A stretch of 64,000 nucleotides of DNA from Actinomycetospora corticicola (GCF_013409505.1 NZ_JACCBN010000001.1:3906001-3970000); one strand, 5' to 3'. Counted from the first letter of the stretch, positions 23,997 through 36,189 are shown. Program-made: numbers and translations. The notes: generated by a model from the sequence alone, not told the origin.

Positions 23997-24529
23997 TTAC
24001 CCGTCTTCCCGACCTTGCGGCGGATCTGCTCGCCGGCGTACCGGACGCCCTTGCCCTTGTACGGGTCGGGCTTGCGCAGCCGCCGGATGTTCGCGGCGAC
24101 CTGGCCCACGACCTGCTTGTCGATGCCCTGCACCGAGAAGCGGGTCGGGTTCTCGACCGCGAAGGTGATGCCGTCCGGGGCCTCGATGCGCACCGGGTGG
24201 CTGTACCCGAGGGCGAACTCGAGGGTCGAGCCCTTGAGCACCACGCGGTAGCCGACCCCGTGGATCTCGAGCTTCCGCTCGTAGCCCTGGGTGACCCCCA
24301 GGACGAGGTTGTTCAACAGCGAGCGCGAGAGGCCGTGCAGCGCGCGGTTCTCCCGGTCGTCGTTGGGCCGCGAGACCGACAGCACGCCGTCCTCGAGCGA
24401 CACCGAGATCGGGAGGTCGACCTCGTGGCTCAGGGTGCCCTTCGGCCCCTTCACCGTGACGTTCTGGCCCTCGACCGCGACGTCCACGCCGGACGGCACG
24501 GTGATCGGGGCCCTACCGATGCGAGACAT
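23993..24529 (-). CDS. rplF: Ribosomal protein uL6
   Basis: A 178-residue uL6 made of two similar domains: [40 protein letters not shown] and the C-terminal [20 protein letters not shown]. It supports the factor-binding site of the 50S. Motifs and length are standard. Confidence 0.97.
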   Translation of the reverse strand: MSRIGRAPITVPSGVDVAVEGQNVTVKGPKGTLSHEVDLPISVSLEDGVLSVSRPNDDRENRALHGLSRSLLNNLVLGVTQGYERKLEIHGVGYRVVLKGSTLEFALGYSHPVRIEAPDGITFAVENPTRFSVQGIDKQVVGQVAANIRRLRKPDPYKGKGVRYAGEQIRRKVGKTGK

Positions 24530-24548
24530 GGTTCGGTTCCCCTCTCCG

Positions 24549-24947
24549 CTACCAGACGAAGGCGAGGACTTCCCCGCCCATCCGTCGCTGATAGGCCTGT
24601 CGGTCGGTCAGCAGACCCGACGACGTCGAGATGATCGCGACGCCGAGGCCGCCGAGCACGCGCGGCAGCTCGGTCGACTTCGCGTAGATCCGCAGGCCCG
24701 GCTTCGAGATGCGCTTGAGGCCGGCGATGCTGCGCTCACGGTTCGGCCCGTACTTCAGGTCGATGACCAGCGACTTGCCGACGGCCGCCGGCTCGTCGCG
24801 GTATCCCGCGATGTAGCCCTGCTCGAGCAGGACCTGGGCCACGTGGGCCTTCAGCTTGCTGTGCGGCATGGTCACGCTCTCGTGGAACGCCGAGTTGGCG
24901 TTGCGGATGCGCGTGAGCATGTCCGCGATGGGGTCGGTCATCGTCAT
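24549..24947 (-). CDS. rpsH: Ribosomal protein uS8
   Basis: A 132-residue uS8: [20 protein letters not shown] and the C-terminal [20 protein letters not shown]. It binds helix 21 of 16S rRNA, and in many bacteria it represses the spc operon. The ATG overlaps the stop of the small gene at 24944-25189 (ATGA). The minus-one frame upstream is open into rpsH without a stop, so an N-terminally extended form would be made if a frameshift occurs at 25050-25055. Confidence 0.96.
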   Translation of the reverse strand: MTMTDPIADMLTRIRNANSAFHESVTMPHSKLKAHVAQVLLEQGYIAGYRDEPAAVGKSLVIDLKYGPNRERSIAGLKRISKPGLRIYAKSTELPRVLGGLGVAIISTSSGLLTDRQAYQRRMGGEVLAFVW

Positions 24948-25189
24948 CGCGACCAGGTCACCTTCCTCGCCGTGGTACCCCGGGTCGTCCGGCGGGCGGA
25001 CGACCTCGTGGCGGGCCTGCGGCGGCCGGGGCGGGTCAAGTTGTTCGTAGGGGGGTGGTCGTCACCGGCCGGGAGCAGGTGCTCCCGGTGGGCGACGCGC
25101 TGGATGAGCTCGAGCAGCTGGGGGTCGATCGGTCGACCGGGCAGCTCCTCCTCGACGTCGATCGTGACCGCGTCGTTCACGGGGCTCAC
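24944..25189 (-). CDS. Small coupled gene between rpsN and rpsH, possibly frameshifted
   Basis: An 81-codon frame starts at GTG 25189 (GTGA overlap with rpsN) and ends in an ATGA overlap with rpsH. The first half, [20 protein letters not shown] with [20 protein letters not shown], is a convincing acidic helical protein. After a run of six C (CACCCCCCTAC) the same frame becomes Thr/Arg-rich, with 85 percent GC at codon position 2. The minus-one frame then has normal actinobacterial codon statistics and reads [20 protein letters not shown] and on into rpsH. A read error, a real indel or programmed slippage could explain this. No family is recognised; rpsN and rpsH are normally adjacent. Confidence 0.5.
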   Translation of the reverse strand: MSPVNDAVTIDVEEELPGRPIDPQLLELIQRVAHREHLLPAGDDHPPTNNLTRPGRRRPATRSSARRTTRGTTARKVTWSR

Positions 25190-25371
25190 CACGAGGACTT
25201 GCTGACGCCCGGGAGCTCGCCCCGGTGCGCCATCTCGCGCAGGCAGACGCGGCAGAGCCCGAACTTGCGGAGCACCGCACGCGCGCGCCCGCAGCGGTTG
25301 CAGCGGGTGTAGCCGCGGACCTTGAACTTCGGGGTCGCGGCGGCCTTGTTGACCAGTGCCTTCTTCGCCAT
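25186..25371 (-). CDS. rpsN: Ribosomal protein uS14, zinc type (S14Z)
   Basis: A 61-residue short uS14 with both CxxC pairs: [20 protein letters not shown], then [15 protein letters not shown]. This is the zinc-binding form, as opposed to the longer zinc-free paralogue. The ATG at 25371 follows rplE by two bases. Its TGA overlaps a GTG start of the small gene downstream. Confidence 0.97.
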   Translation of the reverse strand: MAKKALVNKAAATPKFKVRGYTRCNRCGRARAVLRKFGLCRVCLREMAHRGELPGVSKSSW

Positions 25372-25373
25372 GC

Positions 25374-25934
25374 TCAGTTCTCCCTGAACGGGAAGCCGAG
25401 GGCGCGCAGCAGGGCCCGGCCTTCCTCGTCGGTGGTCGCGGAGGTGACCACGGTGATGTCCATCCCCCGCGGCCGGTCGATCGAGTCCTGGTCGATCTCG
25501 TGGAACATCGTCTGGTCGGACAGACCGAACGTGTAGTTGCCCGCGCCGTCGAACTGCTTCGGCGAGAGCCCACGGAAGTCCCGGATGCGGGGCAGGCTGA
25601 TCGAGACCAGGCGGTCGAGGAACTCCCACATGCGCGCGCCGCGCAGCGTGGTGCGTGCACCGATCGGCATGCCCTCGCGCAGCTTGAACTGCGCGATGGA
25701 CTTGCGCGCCCGGCGGATCTCCGGCTTCTGCCCGGCGATGAGGGTGAGGTCGCGGACCGCGCCCTCCATCAGCTTCGAGTCGCGCGCGGCCTCGCCGACG
25801 CCCATGTTCACGACGACCTTGACGACGCCGGGCACGAGCATCGGGTTCTCGTAGGAGAACTGCTCCGTCAGCTCCTGACGGATGGCGTCCCGGTACCGCT
25901 GCTGCAGACGGGGACGAGACTCGGTGCTCGTCAT
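25374..25934 (-). CDS. rplE: Ribosomal protein uL5
   Basis: A 186-residue uL5: [40 protein letters not shown] and the P-site loop with [20 protein letters not shown]. It binds 5S rRNA and contacts P-site tRNA. The start overlaps the rplX stop by one base. Confidence 0.97.
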   Translation of the reverse strand: MTSTESRPRLQQRYRDAIRQELTEQFSYENPMLVPGVVKVVVNMGVGEAARDSKLMEGAVRDLTLIAGQKPEIRRARKSIAQFKLREGMPIGARTTLRGARMWEFLDRLVSISLPRIRDFRGLSPKQFDGAGNYTFGLSDQTMFHEIDQDSIDRPRGMDITVVTSATTDEEGRALLRALGFPFREN

Positions 25935-26254
25935 CAGATGTCCTTCCCGTTGCGGCGCGAGACGCGCACGCGCTTCTGCTCGCCCTCACCGCCGTCGCGG
26001 TAACCCACGCGGGCCGGCTTGCCGTCCGAGTCGACGACCATCACGTTCGAGACGTGGATGGCCGCCTCCTGCGTGACGATGCCGCCGGACTGCGCGCCCC
26101 GCTGGTTCGCGGACTGGGCGGTGTGCTTCTTGACGCGGCCGACGCCCTCGACGAGGACCTTGTCGCGGTCGGGGTAGGCCTGGATGACCTTGCCCTTCGC
26201 GCCCTTGTCCTTGCCGGCGATGACGAGGACCGTGTCGCCCTTCTTGACCTTCAT
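25934..26254 (-). CDS. rplX: Ribosomal protein uL24
   Basis: A 106-residue uL24 with a KOW motif near the N-terminus ([22 protein letters not shown] region), then [19 protein letters not shown]. It initiates 50S assembly. Standard. Confidence 0.96.
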   Translation of the reverse strand: MKVKKGDTVLVIAGKDKGAKGKVIQAYPDRDKVLVEGVGRVKKHTAQSANQRGAQSGGIVTQEAAIHVSNVMVVDSDGKPARVGYRDGGEGEQKRVRVSRRNGKDI

Positions 26255-26258
26255 CTGG

Positions 26259-26627
26259 CTACAGCACCTCCGGCGCGAGCGAGACGATCCGCATGAACCG
26301 CTTGTCGCGGAGCTCCCGGCCGACCGGGCCGAAGATGCGGGTCCCGCGCGGCTCGCGGTCGTTCTTGATGAGGACCGCGGCGTTCTCGTCGAACTTGATG
26401 TACGAGCCGTCCGGGCGGCGCTTCTCCTTGACGGTGCGCACGATGACGGCCTTCACGACCTCACCGCGCTTCACGCCGGCGGCCGGGATGGCTTCCTTGA
26501 CGGTCGCCACGATGACGTCTCCGATGCCCGCGTACCGGCGGGACGAGCCACCGAGCACACGGATGCACAGGATTTCCCTGGCACCCGTGTTGTCGGCGAC
26601 CCGGAGTCGCGACTCCTGCTGGATCAC
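26259..26627 (-). CDS. rplN: Ribosomal protein uL14
   Basis: A 122-residue uL14: [40 protein letters not shown] and the C-terminal [20 protein letters not shown]. It forms bridge B8 and is the docking site of RsfS. It is separated from rpsQ by about 76 bases, the largest gap in this part of the operon. Confidence 0.97.
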   Translation of the reverse strand: MIQQESRLRVADNTGAREILCIRVLGGSSRRYAGIGDVIVATVKEAIPAAGVKRGEVVKAVIVRTVKEKRRPDGSYIKFDENAAVLIKNDREPRGTRIFGPVGRELRDKRFMRIVSLAPEVL

Positions 26628-26703
26628 TACTTCTCTCCTGACCTTCCCGGCGACGAGCGCCGGATGGTTTCGACAGCTGGTTCACACGCCCCCGAGGGGA
26701 GTG

Positions 26704-27042
26704 CTACTTGGCCTTCTCGAGGATCGAGACGAGCCGCCAGCGCTTGGTCGCCGAGAGCGGCCGGGTCTCCATGAGGAGGACGCGGTCGCCCGGGCCGGCG
26801 GTGTTGTTCTCGTCGTGCGCCTTGACCTTCTTGGTCCGGCGGATGACCTTCGAGTAGCGCGGGTGCTTGACCCGGTCCTCGAGGCTCACCACGATCGTCT
26901 TCGCCATCTTGTCGGAGACGACGAGACCCTCGCGGGTCTTGCGCAGGCCGCGGTCGTCGTTCCGCTCGCCCGGCTTCTGCTCGGCAGGGGCGTCGGCCGT
27001 GACCTCGCTGCGCACCTGCTCGCTGTCAGCGGCGCTGGTCAT
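26704..27042 (-). CDS. rpsQ: Ribosomal protein uS17
   Basis: A 112-residue uS17. The core [20 protein letters not shown] with [20 protein letters not shown] and [20 protein letters not shown] is normal. About 30 acidic residues precede it ([19 protein letters not shown]), making it longer than the usual 80-85; such extensions are known in actinobacteria. The ATG overlaps the rpmC stop (ATGA). Confidence 0.96.
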   Translation of the reverse strand: MTSAADSEQVRSEVTADAPAEQKPGERNDDRGLRKTREGLVVSDKMAKTIVVSLEDRVKHPRYSKVIRRTKKVKAHDENNTAGPGDRVLLMETRPLSATKRWRLVSILEKAK

Positions 27043-27275
27043 GCCGCCCCTTCCTCGTCAGGAGCCGCGGACAGTCCGAGCTCACGCTCGCGCATCACCG
27101 TGTAGATGCGCGCGATGTCGTGGCGGACGGTCCGCAGCCGGCGGTTGTTGTCGAGCTGTCCGGTCGCCATCTGGAACCGGAGGTTGAACAGCTCTGCCTT
27201 CGCCTCACGGGCACGCGCGACGAGGTCCTCGGAGGAGAGCTCGCGCAGCTCGCTGGCGGGGGTTCCCGCTGCCAT
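27039..27275 (-). CDS. rpmC: Ribosomal protein uL29
   Basis: A 78-residue two-helix protein: [40 protein letters not shown] and the run [19 protein letters not shown]. It lies at the tunnel exit, where SRP and trigger factor dock. It overlaps genes on both sides. Confidence 0.96.
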   Translation of the reverse strand: MAAGTPASELRELSSEDLVARAREAKAELFNLRFQMATGQLDNNRRLRTVRHDIARIYTVMRERELGLSAAPDEEGAA

Positions 27276-27691
27276 CAGAACGCCTCCTCACGGGTGACGA
27301 TGCGGCAGCGCATCGGCAGCTTGTGCTGCGCGCGACGCAGTGCCTCACGGGCGGTGGCCTCGTTGGGGTAGCTCATCTCGAACATGACCCGGCCCGGCTT
27401 CACGTTCGCGACCCACTTCTCCGGCGAGCCCTTGCCGGAACCCATGCGGGTCTCGGCCGGCTTCTTGGTGAGCGGGCGGTCCGGGAAGATGTTGATCCAG
27501 ACCTTGCCGCCACGACGGATGTGGCGGGTGATCGCGATACGGGCGGACTCGATCTGGCGGTTCGTCACGTAGCCGTGCTCGAGCGCCTGGATCCCGTAGT
27601 CGCCGAACGACATCTGCGTGCCGCCCTTGGCCGCACCGGACCGGTCCGGACGGTGCTGCTTGCGGAACTTGACCCTGCGGGGCATGAGCAT
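27275..27691 (-). CDS. rplP: Ribosomal protein uL16
   Basis: A 138-residue uL16: [40 protein letters not shown] and [20 protein letters not shown] with [15 protein letters not shown]. It organises the A-site side of the peptidyl transferase centre. The start at 27691 is two bases after the rpsC stop; the frame is open upstream only as an rpsC shadow. Confidence 0.97.
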   Translation of the reverse strand: MLMPRRVKFRKQHRPDRSGAAKGGTQMSFGDYGIQALEHGYVTNRQIESARIAITRHIRRGGKVWINIFPDRPLTKKPAETRMGSGKGSPEKWVANVKPGRVMFEMSYPNEATAREALRRAQHKLPMRCRIVTREEAF

Positions 27692-27693
27692 GG

Positions 27694-28527
27694 TCAGGCC
27701 TCCGATCCGGTCGTCGCGGGTGCGCTCGCGGCCTGCTCGGCGGCGGCGCGCCCGGCCTCGGTGCCCGAGCCGGTCGTGCCGGAGGCGCCGGAGCGCCGGC
27801 CACGCGGCCGGTCGTTCCCGCCACCGCCGCCGCGGCCACCGCGACGGGGCTCGCGGGTGGCGGCGTCCAGCGCCGCCTGGCGCTCGGCCTCGCGCTTGCC
27901 ACCGACGACGTCGCCCTTGTAGATCCAGACCTTCACGCCGATGCGGCCGAAGTTGGTCCGGGCCTCGAACAGGCCGTAGTCGATCTCGGCGCGCAGCGTG
28001 TGCAGCGGCACCCGGCCCTCGCGGTAGAACTCCGACCGCGACATCTCGGCACCGCCGAGACGGCCCGAGCACTGCACGCGGATGCCCTTGACGCCCGGCG
28101 AGCGCATGGCCGACTGCATGGCCTTGCGCATCGCGCGCCGGAACGACACGCGGTTGGACAGCTGCTCGGCGACGCCCTGCGCCACGAGCTGCGCGTCCGC
28201 CTCCGCGCCCTTGACCTCGAGGATGTTCAGCTGGACCTGCTTGCCGGTCAGCTTCTCGAGGTTGCCGCGCAGCCGGTCCGCCTCGGCGCCGCGGCGACCG
28301 ATGACGATGCCCGGACGGGCGGTGTGGATGTCGACGCGGACCCGGTCCCGGGTGCGCTCGATCTCGACCTTGGAGATGCCGGCCCGCTCCATGCCCTTGG
28401 AGAGCATGCGGCGGATCTTCACGTCCTCGGCCACGTAGTCGGCGTACTGCTTGTCGGCGTACCACCGGGACTTCCAGTCGGTGGTGATGCCCAGACGGAA
28501 CCCGTGCGGGTTGATCTTCTGACCCAT
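27694..28527 (-). CDS. rpsC: Ribosomal protein uS3
   Basis: A 277-residue uS3: [20 protein letters not shown], the KH domain [20 protein letters not shown] with [20 protein letters not shown], and [20 protein letters not shown]. After residue 215 a Gly/Arg/Ala-rich disordered tail ([20 protein letters not shown]) adds about 60 residues. It sits at the mRNA entry tunnel. Confidence 0.97.
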   Translation of the reverse strand: MGQKINPHGFRLGITTDWKSRWYADKQYADYVAEDVKIRRMLSKGMERAGISKVEIERTRDRVRVDIHTARPGIVIGRRGAEADRLRGNLEKLTGKQVQLNILEVKGAEADAQLVAQGVAEQLSNRVSFRRAMRKAMQSAMRSPGVKGIRVQCSGRLGGAEMSRSEFYREGRVPLHTLRAEIDYGLFEARTNFGRIGVKVWIYKGDVVGGKREAERQAALDAATREPRRGGRGGGGGNDRPRGRRSGASGTTGSGTEAGRAAAEQAASAPATTGSEA

Positions 28528-28949
28528 CAGCGGGTCCTTCCCTTCGAGCGCCGGCGACCGCCCTTGTCAGCGTCGGTCACGGAGGTGACCTCGACGGTGA
28601 TGTGGCTGGTGCGCTTGCGGATGCGGTACGCACGCCCCTGCGCCCGGGGCTGGAACCGCTTCATGGTCGGGCCCTCGTCCACCGTGATCGTCGAGATGAC
28701 GAGGGTGGCGGGGTCCAGCGCGAAGTTGTTCTCGGCGTTGGCCACCGCACTCGCGACGAGCTTGGCCACCGGCGTCGCGGCGGCCTGCTCGGCGAAGCGC
28801 AGCACCGACGCGGCCTGGCCCACCGGCATGCCGCGGACCAGGTCCACGACGCGGCGGACCTTCATCGGCGACATGCGCACGTAGCGCGCCCGAGCCACGG
28901 CGCCGCGCGGCTGCGCGGTCGCTGCGTCGGTATCGGCTGGTGCAGACAT
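28527..28949 (-). CDS. rplV: Ribosomal protein uL22
   Basis: A 140-residue uL22: [20 protein letters not shown] and the hairpin loop that lines the exit tunnel ([20 protein letters not shown]). The hairpin has no deletion of the type that gives macrolide resistance, as far as the sequence can be judged. The N-terminal 20 residues are an Ala/Thr-rich extension. Confidence 0.96.
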   Translation of the reverse strand: MSAPADTDAATAQPRGAVARARYVRMSPMKVRRVVDLVRGMPVGQAASVLRFAEQAAATPVAKLVASAVANAENNFALDPATLVISTITVDEGPTMKRFQPRAQGRAYRIRKRTSHITVEVTSVTDADKGGRRRSKGRTR

Positions 28950-29000
28950 CGTTCGTCTACCTTCCTGGTTTCGCGGGTCGTGACCGGCGGGTGCGTGCGC

Positions 29001-29282
29001 CTAGCGGCGACGCGACCGACGGTCCTCCTTGACGTGCCCGCGGAACGTGCGGGTCGGGGCGAACTCGCCGAGCTTGTGCCCGACCATGGCCTCCGAGACG
29101 AAGACCGGGACGTGCTTGCGCCCGTCGTGCACGGCCAGCGTGTGGCCGAGCATGTCGGGGATGATCGTCGAACGGCGCGACCAGGTCTTGATGACCGACT
29201 TGCGGTTCGCCTCGTTGAGCGCGTCGACCTTCTTGAGCAGGTGGTCGTCGACGAACGGCCCCTTCTTGACACTGCGTGGCAT
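29001..29282 (-). CDS. rpsS: Ribosomal protein uS19
   Basis: A 93-residue uS19: [20 protein letters not shown], then [20 protein letters not shown] and [20 protein letters not shown]. It pairs with uS13 in the 30S head. Standard. Confidence 0.97.
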   Translation of the reverse strand: MPRSVKKGPFVDDHLLKKVDALNEANRKSVIKTWSRRSTIIPDMLGHTLAVHDGRKHVPVFVSEAMVGHKLGEFAPTRTFRGHVKEDRRSRRR

Positions 29283-29300
29283 CGCTGTCTCCCTCCTGCT

Positions 29301-30140
29301 CTATCGCTTCTTGTTCTTGCCGGTACGCCGGCGGCGCACGATCATGCGGTCGCTCTCCTTGCGGCCGCGCGTGCGGCCCTCCGGGGTGCCGGCCGGGTTC
29401 ACCGGGTGGCGGCCACCGGACGTCTTGCCCTCACCACCACCGTGCGGGTGGTCGACCGGGTTCATCGCGACACCGCGGACCGTCGGGCGCTTGCCGCGCC
29501 AGCGGTTGCGGCCCGCCTTGCCCCAGTTGATGTTCGAGTGGTCGGAGTTCCCGACCTCCCCGATGGTGGCGCGGCACCGGACGTCGACGTTGCGGATCTC
29601 GCCCGAGGGCATCCGCAGCTGGGCGTACGGCCCGTCCTTGGCCACCAGCTGCACCTTCGAGCCGGCCGACCGCGCGATCTTGGCGCCGCCACCGGGGCGG
29701 AGCTCGATCGCGTGGATCGTCGTACCGGTCGGGATGTTGCGCAGCGGCAGGCTGTTCCCGGGCTTGATGTCGGCGCGGGGGCCGGCCTCGACCGAGTCGC
29801 CCTGGTGCAGCCGCTCCGGCGCGATGATGTAGCGCTTCTCGCCGTCGGCGTAGTGCAGCAGGGCGATGCGCGCACTGCGGTTCGGGTCGTACTCGATGTG
29901 CGCGACCTTGGCCGGCACGCCGTCCTTGTCGTGGCGACGGAAGTCGATCAGTCGGTAGGCCCGCTTGTGGCCGCCGCCCTGGTGCCGGGTCGTGATCCGA
30001 CCCGTGGCGTTGCGGCCGCCCTTGTTGTGCAGCGGACGGATGAGCGACTTCTCCGGGTGGTCACGCGTGATCTCGGCGAAGTCCGAGACGCTCGCGCCAC
30101 GCCGCCCGGCGGTCGTCGGCTTGTACCTGCGAATTCCCAT
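29301..30140 (-). CDS. rplB: Ribosomal protein uL2
   Basis: A 279-residue uL2: [40 protein letters not shown] and the conserved C-terminal loop [20 protein letters not shown], whose histidine is needed for peptidyl transfer. Length and motifs are normal. Confidence 0.98.
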   Translation of the reverse strand: MGIRRYKPTTAGRRGASVSDFAEITRDHPEKSLIRPLHNKGGRNATGRITTRHQGGGHKRAYRLIDFRRHDKDGVPAKVAHIEYDPNRSARIALLHYADGEKRYIIAPERLHQGDSVEAGPRADIKPGNSLPLRNIPTGTTIHAIELRPGGGAKIARSAGSKVQLVAKDGPYAQLRMPSGEIRNVDVRCRATIGEVGNSDHSNINWGKAGRNRWRGKRPTVRGVAMNPVDHPHGGGEGKTSGGRHPVNPAGTPEGRTRGRKESDRMIVRRRRTGKNKKR

Positions 30141-30156
30141 GTCTGTGCTGGCTCCC

Positions 30157-30456
30157 TCAGGCCCCGGGCCCGCCGAAGACGTCGATCGTCCGGCTCTCGG
30201 GCGTCACGGTGACCACGGCGCGCTTGGTGTCCTTGCGCTTGCCGTAGCCCGAGCGGGAACGCTTGCGCTTCCCCTCGCGGTTGAGCGTGTTCACGCTCGC
30301 CACCGTCACGTCGAAGATCTGCTGCACGGCGATCTTGATCTGGGTCTTGTTCGCGTCCGGCCGCACCAGGAACGTGTACTGGCGCTCCTCGAGAAGGCCG
30401 TAGCTCTTCTCCGAGATCACCGGCGCGAGAATGATGTCGCGCGGGTCCGCGATCAC
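30157..30456 (-). CDS. rplW: Ribosomal protein uL23
   Basis: A 99-residue uL23: [40 protein letters not shown] and the extended loop [20 protein letters not shown]. It is the ribosomal dock for trigger factor and SRP. The start overlaps the rplD stop. Confidence 0.97.
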   Translation of the reverse strand: MIADPRDIILAPVISEKSYGLLEERQYTFLVRPDANKTQIKIAVQQIFDVTVASVNTLNREGKRKRSRSGYGKRKDTKRAVVTVTPESRTIDVFGGPGA

Positions 30457-31316
30457 TGGTCGACCTCCTCGGCGCGCGCGGTGCGGGCGCTCACGAACGC
30501 GTCGAGCGCCGCCGACGTGAAGACCACGTCGTCCGCGCGGAGCACGTCGTAGGTGTTCAGCTGGTCCGGCGTCAGCAGGTGCACCGCGGGCAGGTTGGCG
30601 ACGCTGCGGCGGCCGGCCTCGTCGCCACGGGCGACGACGGCCAGGACCTTGCGGTGCTCCCGGTCCGGGGTGATGACGCCCTCGAGCGCCGTGCGGGCGC
30701 CCTTGGTCGACGGCGCGGTGCCGTCCACCAGCGCGGAGAAGACGTGGATCCGCTCGTGGCGGGCCCGGTCGGACAACGCCCCGCGGAGGGCGGCGGCCTT
30801 CATCTTCTTGGGGGTCCGCTGCGAGTAGTCCCGCGGCGTCGGGCCGTGGACGGTGCCACCGCCGACGAACTGCGGGGCGCGGGTGGAGCCCTGCCGCGCG
30901 CGGCCGGTCCCCTTCTGGCGGTACGGCTTCTTGCCGCCACCGCGGACCTCGCCGCGCGTCTTGGTGTCGTGCGTGCCCTGGCGGGCCGCCGCGAGCTGCG
31001 CGGTGACCACCTGGTGCATCAACGAGGTGTTCGCCGGCGCGTCGAACAGGTCGCCGGGGAGCTCGACGGTGCCGTCGGTCCCGCCGGTCGGCGTGTGCAC
31101 CGCGACCGTGCGGGTCGCACCGGTCGCGGCGGCCGACTGCGCGTCGCGCCGCGCGGACCGCCGGGCGTCGCCGGCCGAGAAGCCGCGACGGCGGGCGACC
31201 GCCAGGGTCGCGGTCGCGGCCTCGGTTGCCGACGTGGTGCCGGCGTCCACCGACTCACCCGCGTCGGGGCCCTCGGTGTCGCTCACACCCGGGGTGTGGC
31301 CGTCAGGCGTCGTCAC
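30453..31316 (-). CDS. rplD: Ribosomal protein uL4 with long N-terminal extension
   Basis: A 287-residue uL4. The normal protein begins near [20 protein letters not shown] (about residue 69) and contains the tunnel loop [20 protein letters not shown]. Ahead of it are some 68 residues rich in Ala, Thr, Asp and Arg. The extension looks real because the GTG start at 31316 overlaps the rplC stop (GTGA) and there is no usable start at the normal position, where the Val codon is GTC. uL4 constricts the exit tunnel and in some bacteria represses the S10 operon. Confidence 0.95.
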   Translation of the reverse strand: MTTPDGHTPGVSDTEGPDAGESVDAGTTSATEAATATLAVARRRGFSAGDARRSARRDAQSAAATGATRTVAVHTPTGGTDGTVELPGDLFDAPANTSLMHQVVTAQLAAARQGTHDTKTRGEVRGGGKKPYRQKGTGRARQGSTRAPQFVGGGTVHGPTPRDYSQRTPKKMKAAALRGALSDRARHERIHVFSALVDGTAPSTKGARTALEGVITPDREHRKVLAVVARGDEAGRRSVANLPAVHLLTPDQLNTYDVLRADDVVFTSAALDAFVSARTARAEEVDQ

Positions 31317-31993
31317 TGCTGGTCACCGCCCTTCTTGGCAGCAGAGGTGACGAGGACCAGGCCGCCGCGCGGGCCGGGGACGGCGCCGCGGATCAGCAGC
31401 AGGCCCGCGTCGGCGTCCACGCCGTGGACGGTCAGGTTCTGCGTCGTGGTCTTCACGTTGCCCATGCGACCGGCCATGCGCGTGCCCTTGAAGACACGGG
31501 CCGGGGTGGCGCAGCCACCGATGGAGCCGGGCGAGCGGTGCTTGCGCTGCGTGCCGTGGCTCGCGCCGAGGCCGTGGAAGCCGTGCCGCTTCATGACACC
31601 CGCGGTGCCCTTGCCCTTGCTGTTCGCCGTGACGTCGATGACGGCACCGGCGGAGAACACCTCGGCGGTGACCTCCTGGCCGACCTCGTAGGACGAGGCG
31701 TCCGAGGTGCGCAGCTCGACGAGGTGGCGACGGGGCGTGACACCGGCCTTGGCGAAGTGGCCGGTCTCCGGCTTGTTCACCTTGCGGGGGTCGATGGCGC
31801 CGAAGGCGATCTGGACCGCGTTGTAGCCGTCCACCGAAGGGGTCCGCACCTGCGTCACGACGCAGGGTCCCGCCTTCACGACGGTCACGGGGACGACGCG
31901 GTTCGCCTCGTCGAACACCTGGGTCATGCCGACCTTGGTGCCGAGGACGCCGCTCAGGCGCCTCTCGTTGCTGCGGAGAGGATCTGCAGACAT
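31313..31993 (-). CDS. rplC: Ribosomal protein uL3
   Basis: A 226-residue uL3: [40 protein letters not shown] and [20 protein letters not shown] with [15 protein letters not shown]. It is an early 50S assembly protein near the peptidyl transferase centre. The ATG at 31993 lies eight bases after rpsJ. Confidence 0.97.
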   Translation of the reverse strand: MSADPLRSNERRLSGVLGTKVGMTQVFDEANRVVPVTVVKAGPCVVTQVRTPSVDGYNAVQIAFGAIDPRKVNKPETGHFAKAGVTPRRHLVELRTSDASSYEVGQEVTAEVFSAGAVIDVTANSKGKGTAGVMKRHGFHGLGASHGTQRKHRSPGSIGGCATPARVFKGTRMAGRMGNVKTTTQNLTVHGVDADAGLLLIRGAVPGPRGGLVLVTSAAKKGGDQQ

Positions 31994-32001
31994 GCCGGGC
32001 C

Positions 32002-32307
32002 TCACTGGATGTTGACGTCGACGCTGGCCGGCAGGTCGATGCGCATGAGCGCGTCCACCGTCTTGGGCGTCGGGTCGACGATGTCGATCAGTCGCTTGTG
32101 CGTGCGCATCTCGAAGTGCTCGCGCGAGTCCTTGTACTTGTGCGGCGAGCGGATGACGCAGTAGACGTTCTTCTCCGTCGGCAGCGGCACCGGGCCGACG
32201 ACGGAGGCACCGGTGCGCGTCACGGTCTCGACGATCTTGCGAGCCGACGCATCGATGGCCTCGTGGTCGTAGGCCTTGAGCCTGATGCGGATCTTCTGTC
32301 CCGCCAT
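32002..32307 (-). CDS. rpsJ: Ribosomal protein uS10 (NusE)
   Basis: A 101-residue uS10: [40 protein letters not shown] and [20 protein letters not shown]. It also acts as the NusE elongation factor by binding NusG and NusB. It is the first gene of the S10 unit; the promoter must lie in 32308-32605. Confidence 0.97.
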   Translation of the reverse strand: MAGQKIRIRLKAYDHEAIDASARKIVETVTRTGASVVGPVPLPTEKNVYCVIRSPHKYKDSREHFEMRTHKRLIDIVDPTPKTVDALMRIDLPASVDVNIQ

Positions 32308-32703
32308 GGTGGCTTGCCGTTCCTTCTCTCGTCCTCGAACGATGCCGCACCGTCCGGTGGTCGGCCCGCGCGGCGGCCGGCGGACCTCTCCGGTCCACGC
32401 GGTCGGGCGTGTCGACACCCCTGGTCGGTGCGCCCCGGACGCTCGTCGCTCCGCGGCCTCAGGCCCTCGCTGTGCGCTGACCCTCGCTGTTCATGGTGTG
32501 TCCGTCCCGCATCGCCCCCTCCCGGGAGCTCGGCGGCACGGTGGACGCCGCCCGTGGGTGGCGTCCGGTTCGTGCCCGGGTCCTTGTCGGACCCCGCTCA
32601 CGCCGGGGCGGTCGGCTCGATACCGATTGAGCCGACCGCCCGGGCAAGCAACCTCACCAGTGTCGCACGCGCATGTCAGCGCCCCGACACCGGGGTGAGG
32701 GTC
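32308..32703. other. tuf-rpsJ intergenic region
   Basis: These 396 bases hold the tuf terminator (32606-32641) and the S10 operon promoter and leader. A GGACGCC/GGCGTCC stem at about 32542-32565 lies in the leader part. No gene is supported. Confidence 0.5.
32606..32641. terminator. Terminator after tuf
   Basis: GGGCGGTCGGCTC (32606-32618) and GAGCCGACCGCCC (32629-32641) form a perfect 13-bp stem with a ten-base loop. It is symmetrical and U-poor, the type common in actinobacteria. It separates the str operon from the S10 operon. Confidence 0.7.
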
Positions 32704-33897
<1,194 letters not shown>

Positions 33898-34043
33898 TGC
33901 TCTCGTCCTCCTGGACTTTCTGGGTCTGTCGTCGCCGGGTCGGCGGTACGTCGGTCGTGCGGTCCTCTGGGTGGGCTGACGCCGGGCGGAGGACCCGAGG
34001 TGACTCCACGAGGCTAACGGGGACGGATCCCCGGCCTCACCGC

Positions 34044-34076
34044 GCCCCGTCGTCCCGGGGATCGGGACGACGGGGC
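34044..34076. terminator. Stem-loop between fusA and tuf
   Basis: GCCCCGTCGTCCC and GGGACGACGGGGC pair over 13 bp around GGGGATC, ten bases after the fusA stop. It may reduce read-through so that tuf depends on its own promoter. Confidence 0.6.
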
Positions 34077-34086
34077 ACGGTCGGGA

Positions 34087-36189
34087 TCACTCGCCGGTCG
34101 CCTTGGCGATGATCTCCTTGGCCACGCTGGCCGGGACCTCGCCGTACGAGTCGAACTGCATGGAGTAGTTCGCCCGGCCCTGGGTCTTCGACCGCAGGTC
34201 ACCGACGTAGCCGAACATCTCCGAGAGCGGCACCACGGCCTTGACGATGCGGTTGCCGCTGCGCTCCTCCATGGCCTGGATCTGGCCACGGCGGGAGTTG
34301 AGGTCGCCGATGACGTCGCCCATGTAGTCCTCGGGCGTGGACACCTCGACGGCCATCAGGGGCTCGAGGATGGCCGGGTCCGCCTTGCGGGCCGCCTCCT
34401 TGAGCGCCATCGAGCCGGCGACCTTGAACGCCATCTCCGACGAGTCGACCTCGTGGTACTGACCGTCGAGCAGCGTCAGGCGCAGACCCGTCATCGGGTA
34501 GCCGGCCAGCACGCCGTACTGCATGGCGTCCTGGGCGCCGGCGTCGACCGACGGGATGTACTCGCGCGGGACGCGACCACCGGTGACCTTGTTGACGAAC
34601 TCGTAGAGCGCGCCGTCCTCGGACTTCTCCATCGGCTCGAGCGCGATGATGACGCGCGCGAACTGGCCGGAGCCGCCGGTCTGCTTCTTGTGCGTGTACT
34701 CGTACTTCTCCACCGGCCGGCGGATGGTCTCCTTGTAGGCGACCTGCGGCTTGCCGATGTTCGCCTCGACCTTGAAGTCGGACTTCATCCGGTTGACCAG
34801 GACCTCGAGGTGGAGCTCGCCCATCCCCTTGATGATGGTCTGGCCGGTCTCCTCGTCGCGGGCGACCTGGAAGGTCGGGTCCTCGTCGGAGAGCCGCTGG
34901 ATGGCGGTGGAGAGCTTCTCCTGGTCGGCCTTCGACTTCGGCTCGATCGCGACCTCGATGACCGGGGTCGGGAAGACCATCGACTCGAGGATCACCGGGC
35001 TCGCCGGGTCGCAGAGGGTGTCCCCCGTGGTCGTGTCCTTGAGGCCCACGACCGCGTAGATGTGCCCTGCCATGCCGCTGTCGACCGGGTTCTCCTTGTT
35101 GGAGTGCATCTGGAAGATCTTCCCGATGCGCTCCTTCCGGTCCTTGGTCGAGTTGATCATCTGCGCCCCGGACGCGATCTTGCCGGAGTAGACGCGGATG
35201 TAGGTGAGCTTCCCGTAGAACGGGTGCGTCATGATCTTGAACGCCAGGGCGGAGAAGGGCTCCTCCGTCGTGGCGTGCCGGACCACCGGGGTCTCGCCGT
35301 CGAGGAGCGTGCCCTCGACCGGCTTCACGTCGGTCGGCGCCGGCAGGTAGGCGATGACGGCGTCGAGCATGGGCTGGACGCCCTTGTTCTTGTAGGCCGT
35401 CCCGCACAGCACCGGGTTGTACTCGCTGGTGACCGTCACGGCGCGGATGCCGTGCTCGATCTCCTCGACCGAGATCTCCTCGCCGGCGAAGTAGCGGTCC
35501 ATGAGCGACTCGTCGCTCTCGGCGATCGCCTCCATGAGCGCCTCGCGGTACTCCGCGGCCTTCTCGGCGTACTCCGCCGGGATCTCCTCGATCGCGTAGT
35601 CCTCGCCCTTCTGGACCTCACCGCGCCAGGTCAGCGCACGCATGCGGACCAGGTCGATGACGCCGTAGAACTCGGACTCGACGCCCATGGGCAGCTGCAC
35701 GACCAGCGGCTTCGCGTGCAGCCGGTCCTTGATCGTCTGCACGGTGAAGTAGAAGTCCGCGCCGAGCTTGTCCATCTTGTTGACGAAGCAGATGCGCGGG
35801 ACGTCGTAGGTGTCGGCCTGACGCCACACCGTCTCCGACTGGGGCTCGACCCCCTCCTTGCCGTCGAACACCGCGACGGCACCGTCGAGGACACGCAGGT
35901 TGCGCTCGACCTCGATGGTGAAGTCGACGTGCCCGGGGGTGTCGATGATGTTGAGCTGGTGGTCCTTCCAGAAGGTCGTCGTCGCGGCGGACGTGATCGT
36001 GATGCCGCGCTTCTGCTCCTCCTCCATCCAGTCCATCGTGGCCGCGCCGTCGTGGACCTCACCGATCTTGTAGTTGATGCCGGTGTAGTACAGGATGCGC
36101 TCGGTCGTGGTGGTCTTGCCCGCGTCGATGTGGGCCATGATCCCGATGTTGCGGACCTTGCCCAGGTCGGTCAGCACGTCGCGTGCCAC
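34087..36189 (-). CDS. fusA: Elongation factor G
   Basis: A 700-residue translocation GTPase: [40 protein letters not shown] and [12 protein letters not shown]. Five domains are present, ending [20 protein letters not shown]. The start is GTG 36189 with GAGGAA upstream; an in-frame ATG 30 codons earlier has no EF-G similarity. It is the full-length canonical FusA. Confidence 0.97.
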   Translation of the reverse strand: MARDVLTDLGKVRNIGIMAHIDAGKTTTTERILYYTGINYKIGEVHDGAATMDWMEEEQKRGITITSAATTTFWKDHQLNIIDTPGHVDFTIEVERNLRVLDGAVAVFDGKEGVEPQSETVWRQADTYDVPRICFVNKMDKLGADFYFTVQTIKDRLHAKPLVVQLPMGVESEFYGVIDLVRMRALTWRGEVQKGEDYAIEEIPAEYAEKAAEYREALMEAIAESDESLMDRYFAGEEISVEEIEHGIRAVTVTSEYNPVLCGTAYKNKGVQPMLDAVIAYLPAPTDVKPVEGTLLDGETPVVRHATTEEPFSALAFKIMTHPFYGKLTYIRVYSGKIASGAQMINSTKDRKERIGKIFQMHSNKENPVDSGMAGHIYAVVGLKDTTTGDTLCDPASPVILESMVFPTPVIEVAIEPKSKADQEKLSTAIQRLSDEDPTFQVARDEETGQTIIKGMGELHLEVLVNRMKSDFKVEANIGKPQVAYKETIRRPVEKYEYTHKKQTGGSGQFARVIIALEPMEKSEDGALYEFVNKVTGGRVPREYIPSVDAGAQDAMQYGVLAGYPMTGLRLTLLDGQYHEVDSSEMAFKVAGSMALKEAARKADPAILEPLMAVEVSTPEDYMGDVIGDLNSRRGQIQAMEERSGNRIVKAVVPLSEMFGYVGDLRSKTQGRANYSMQFDSYGEVPASVAKEIIAKATGE

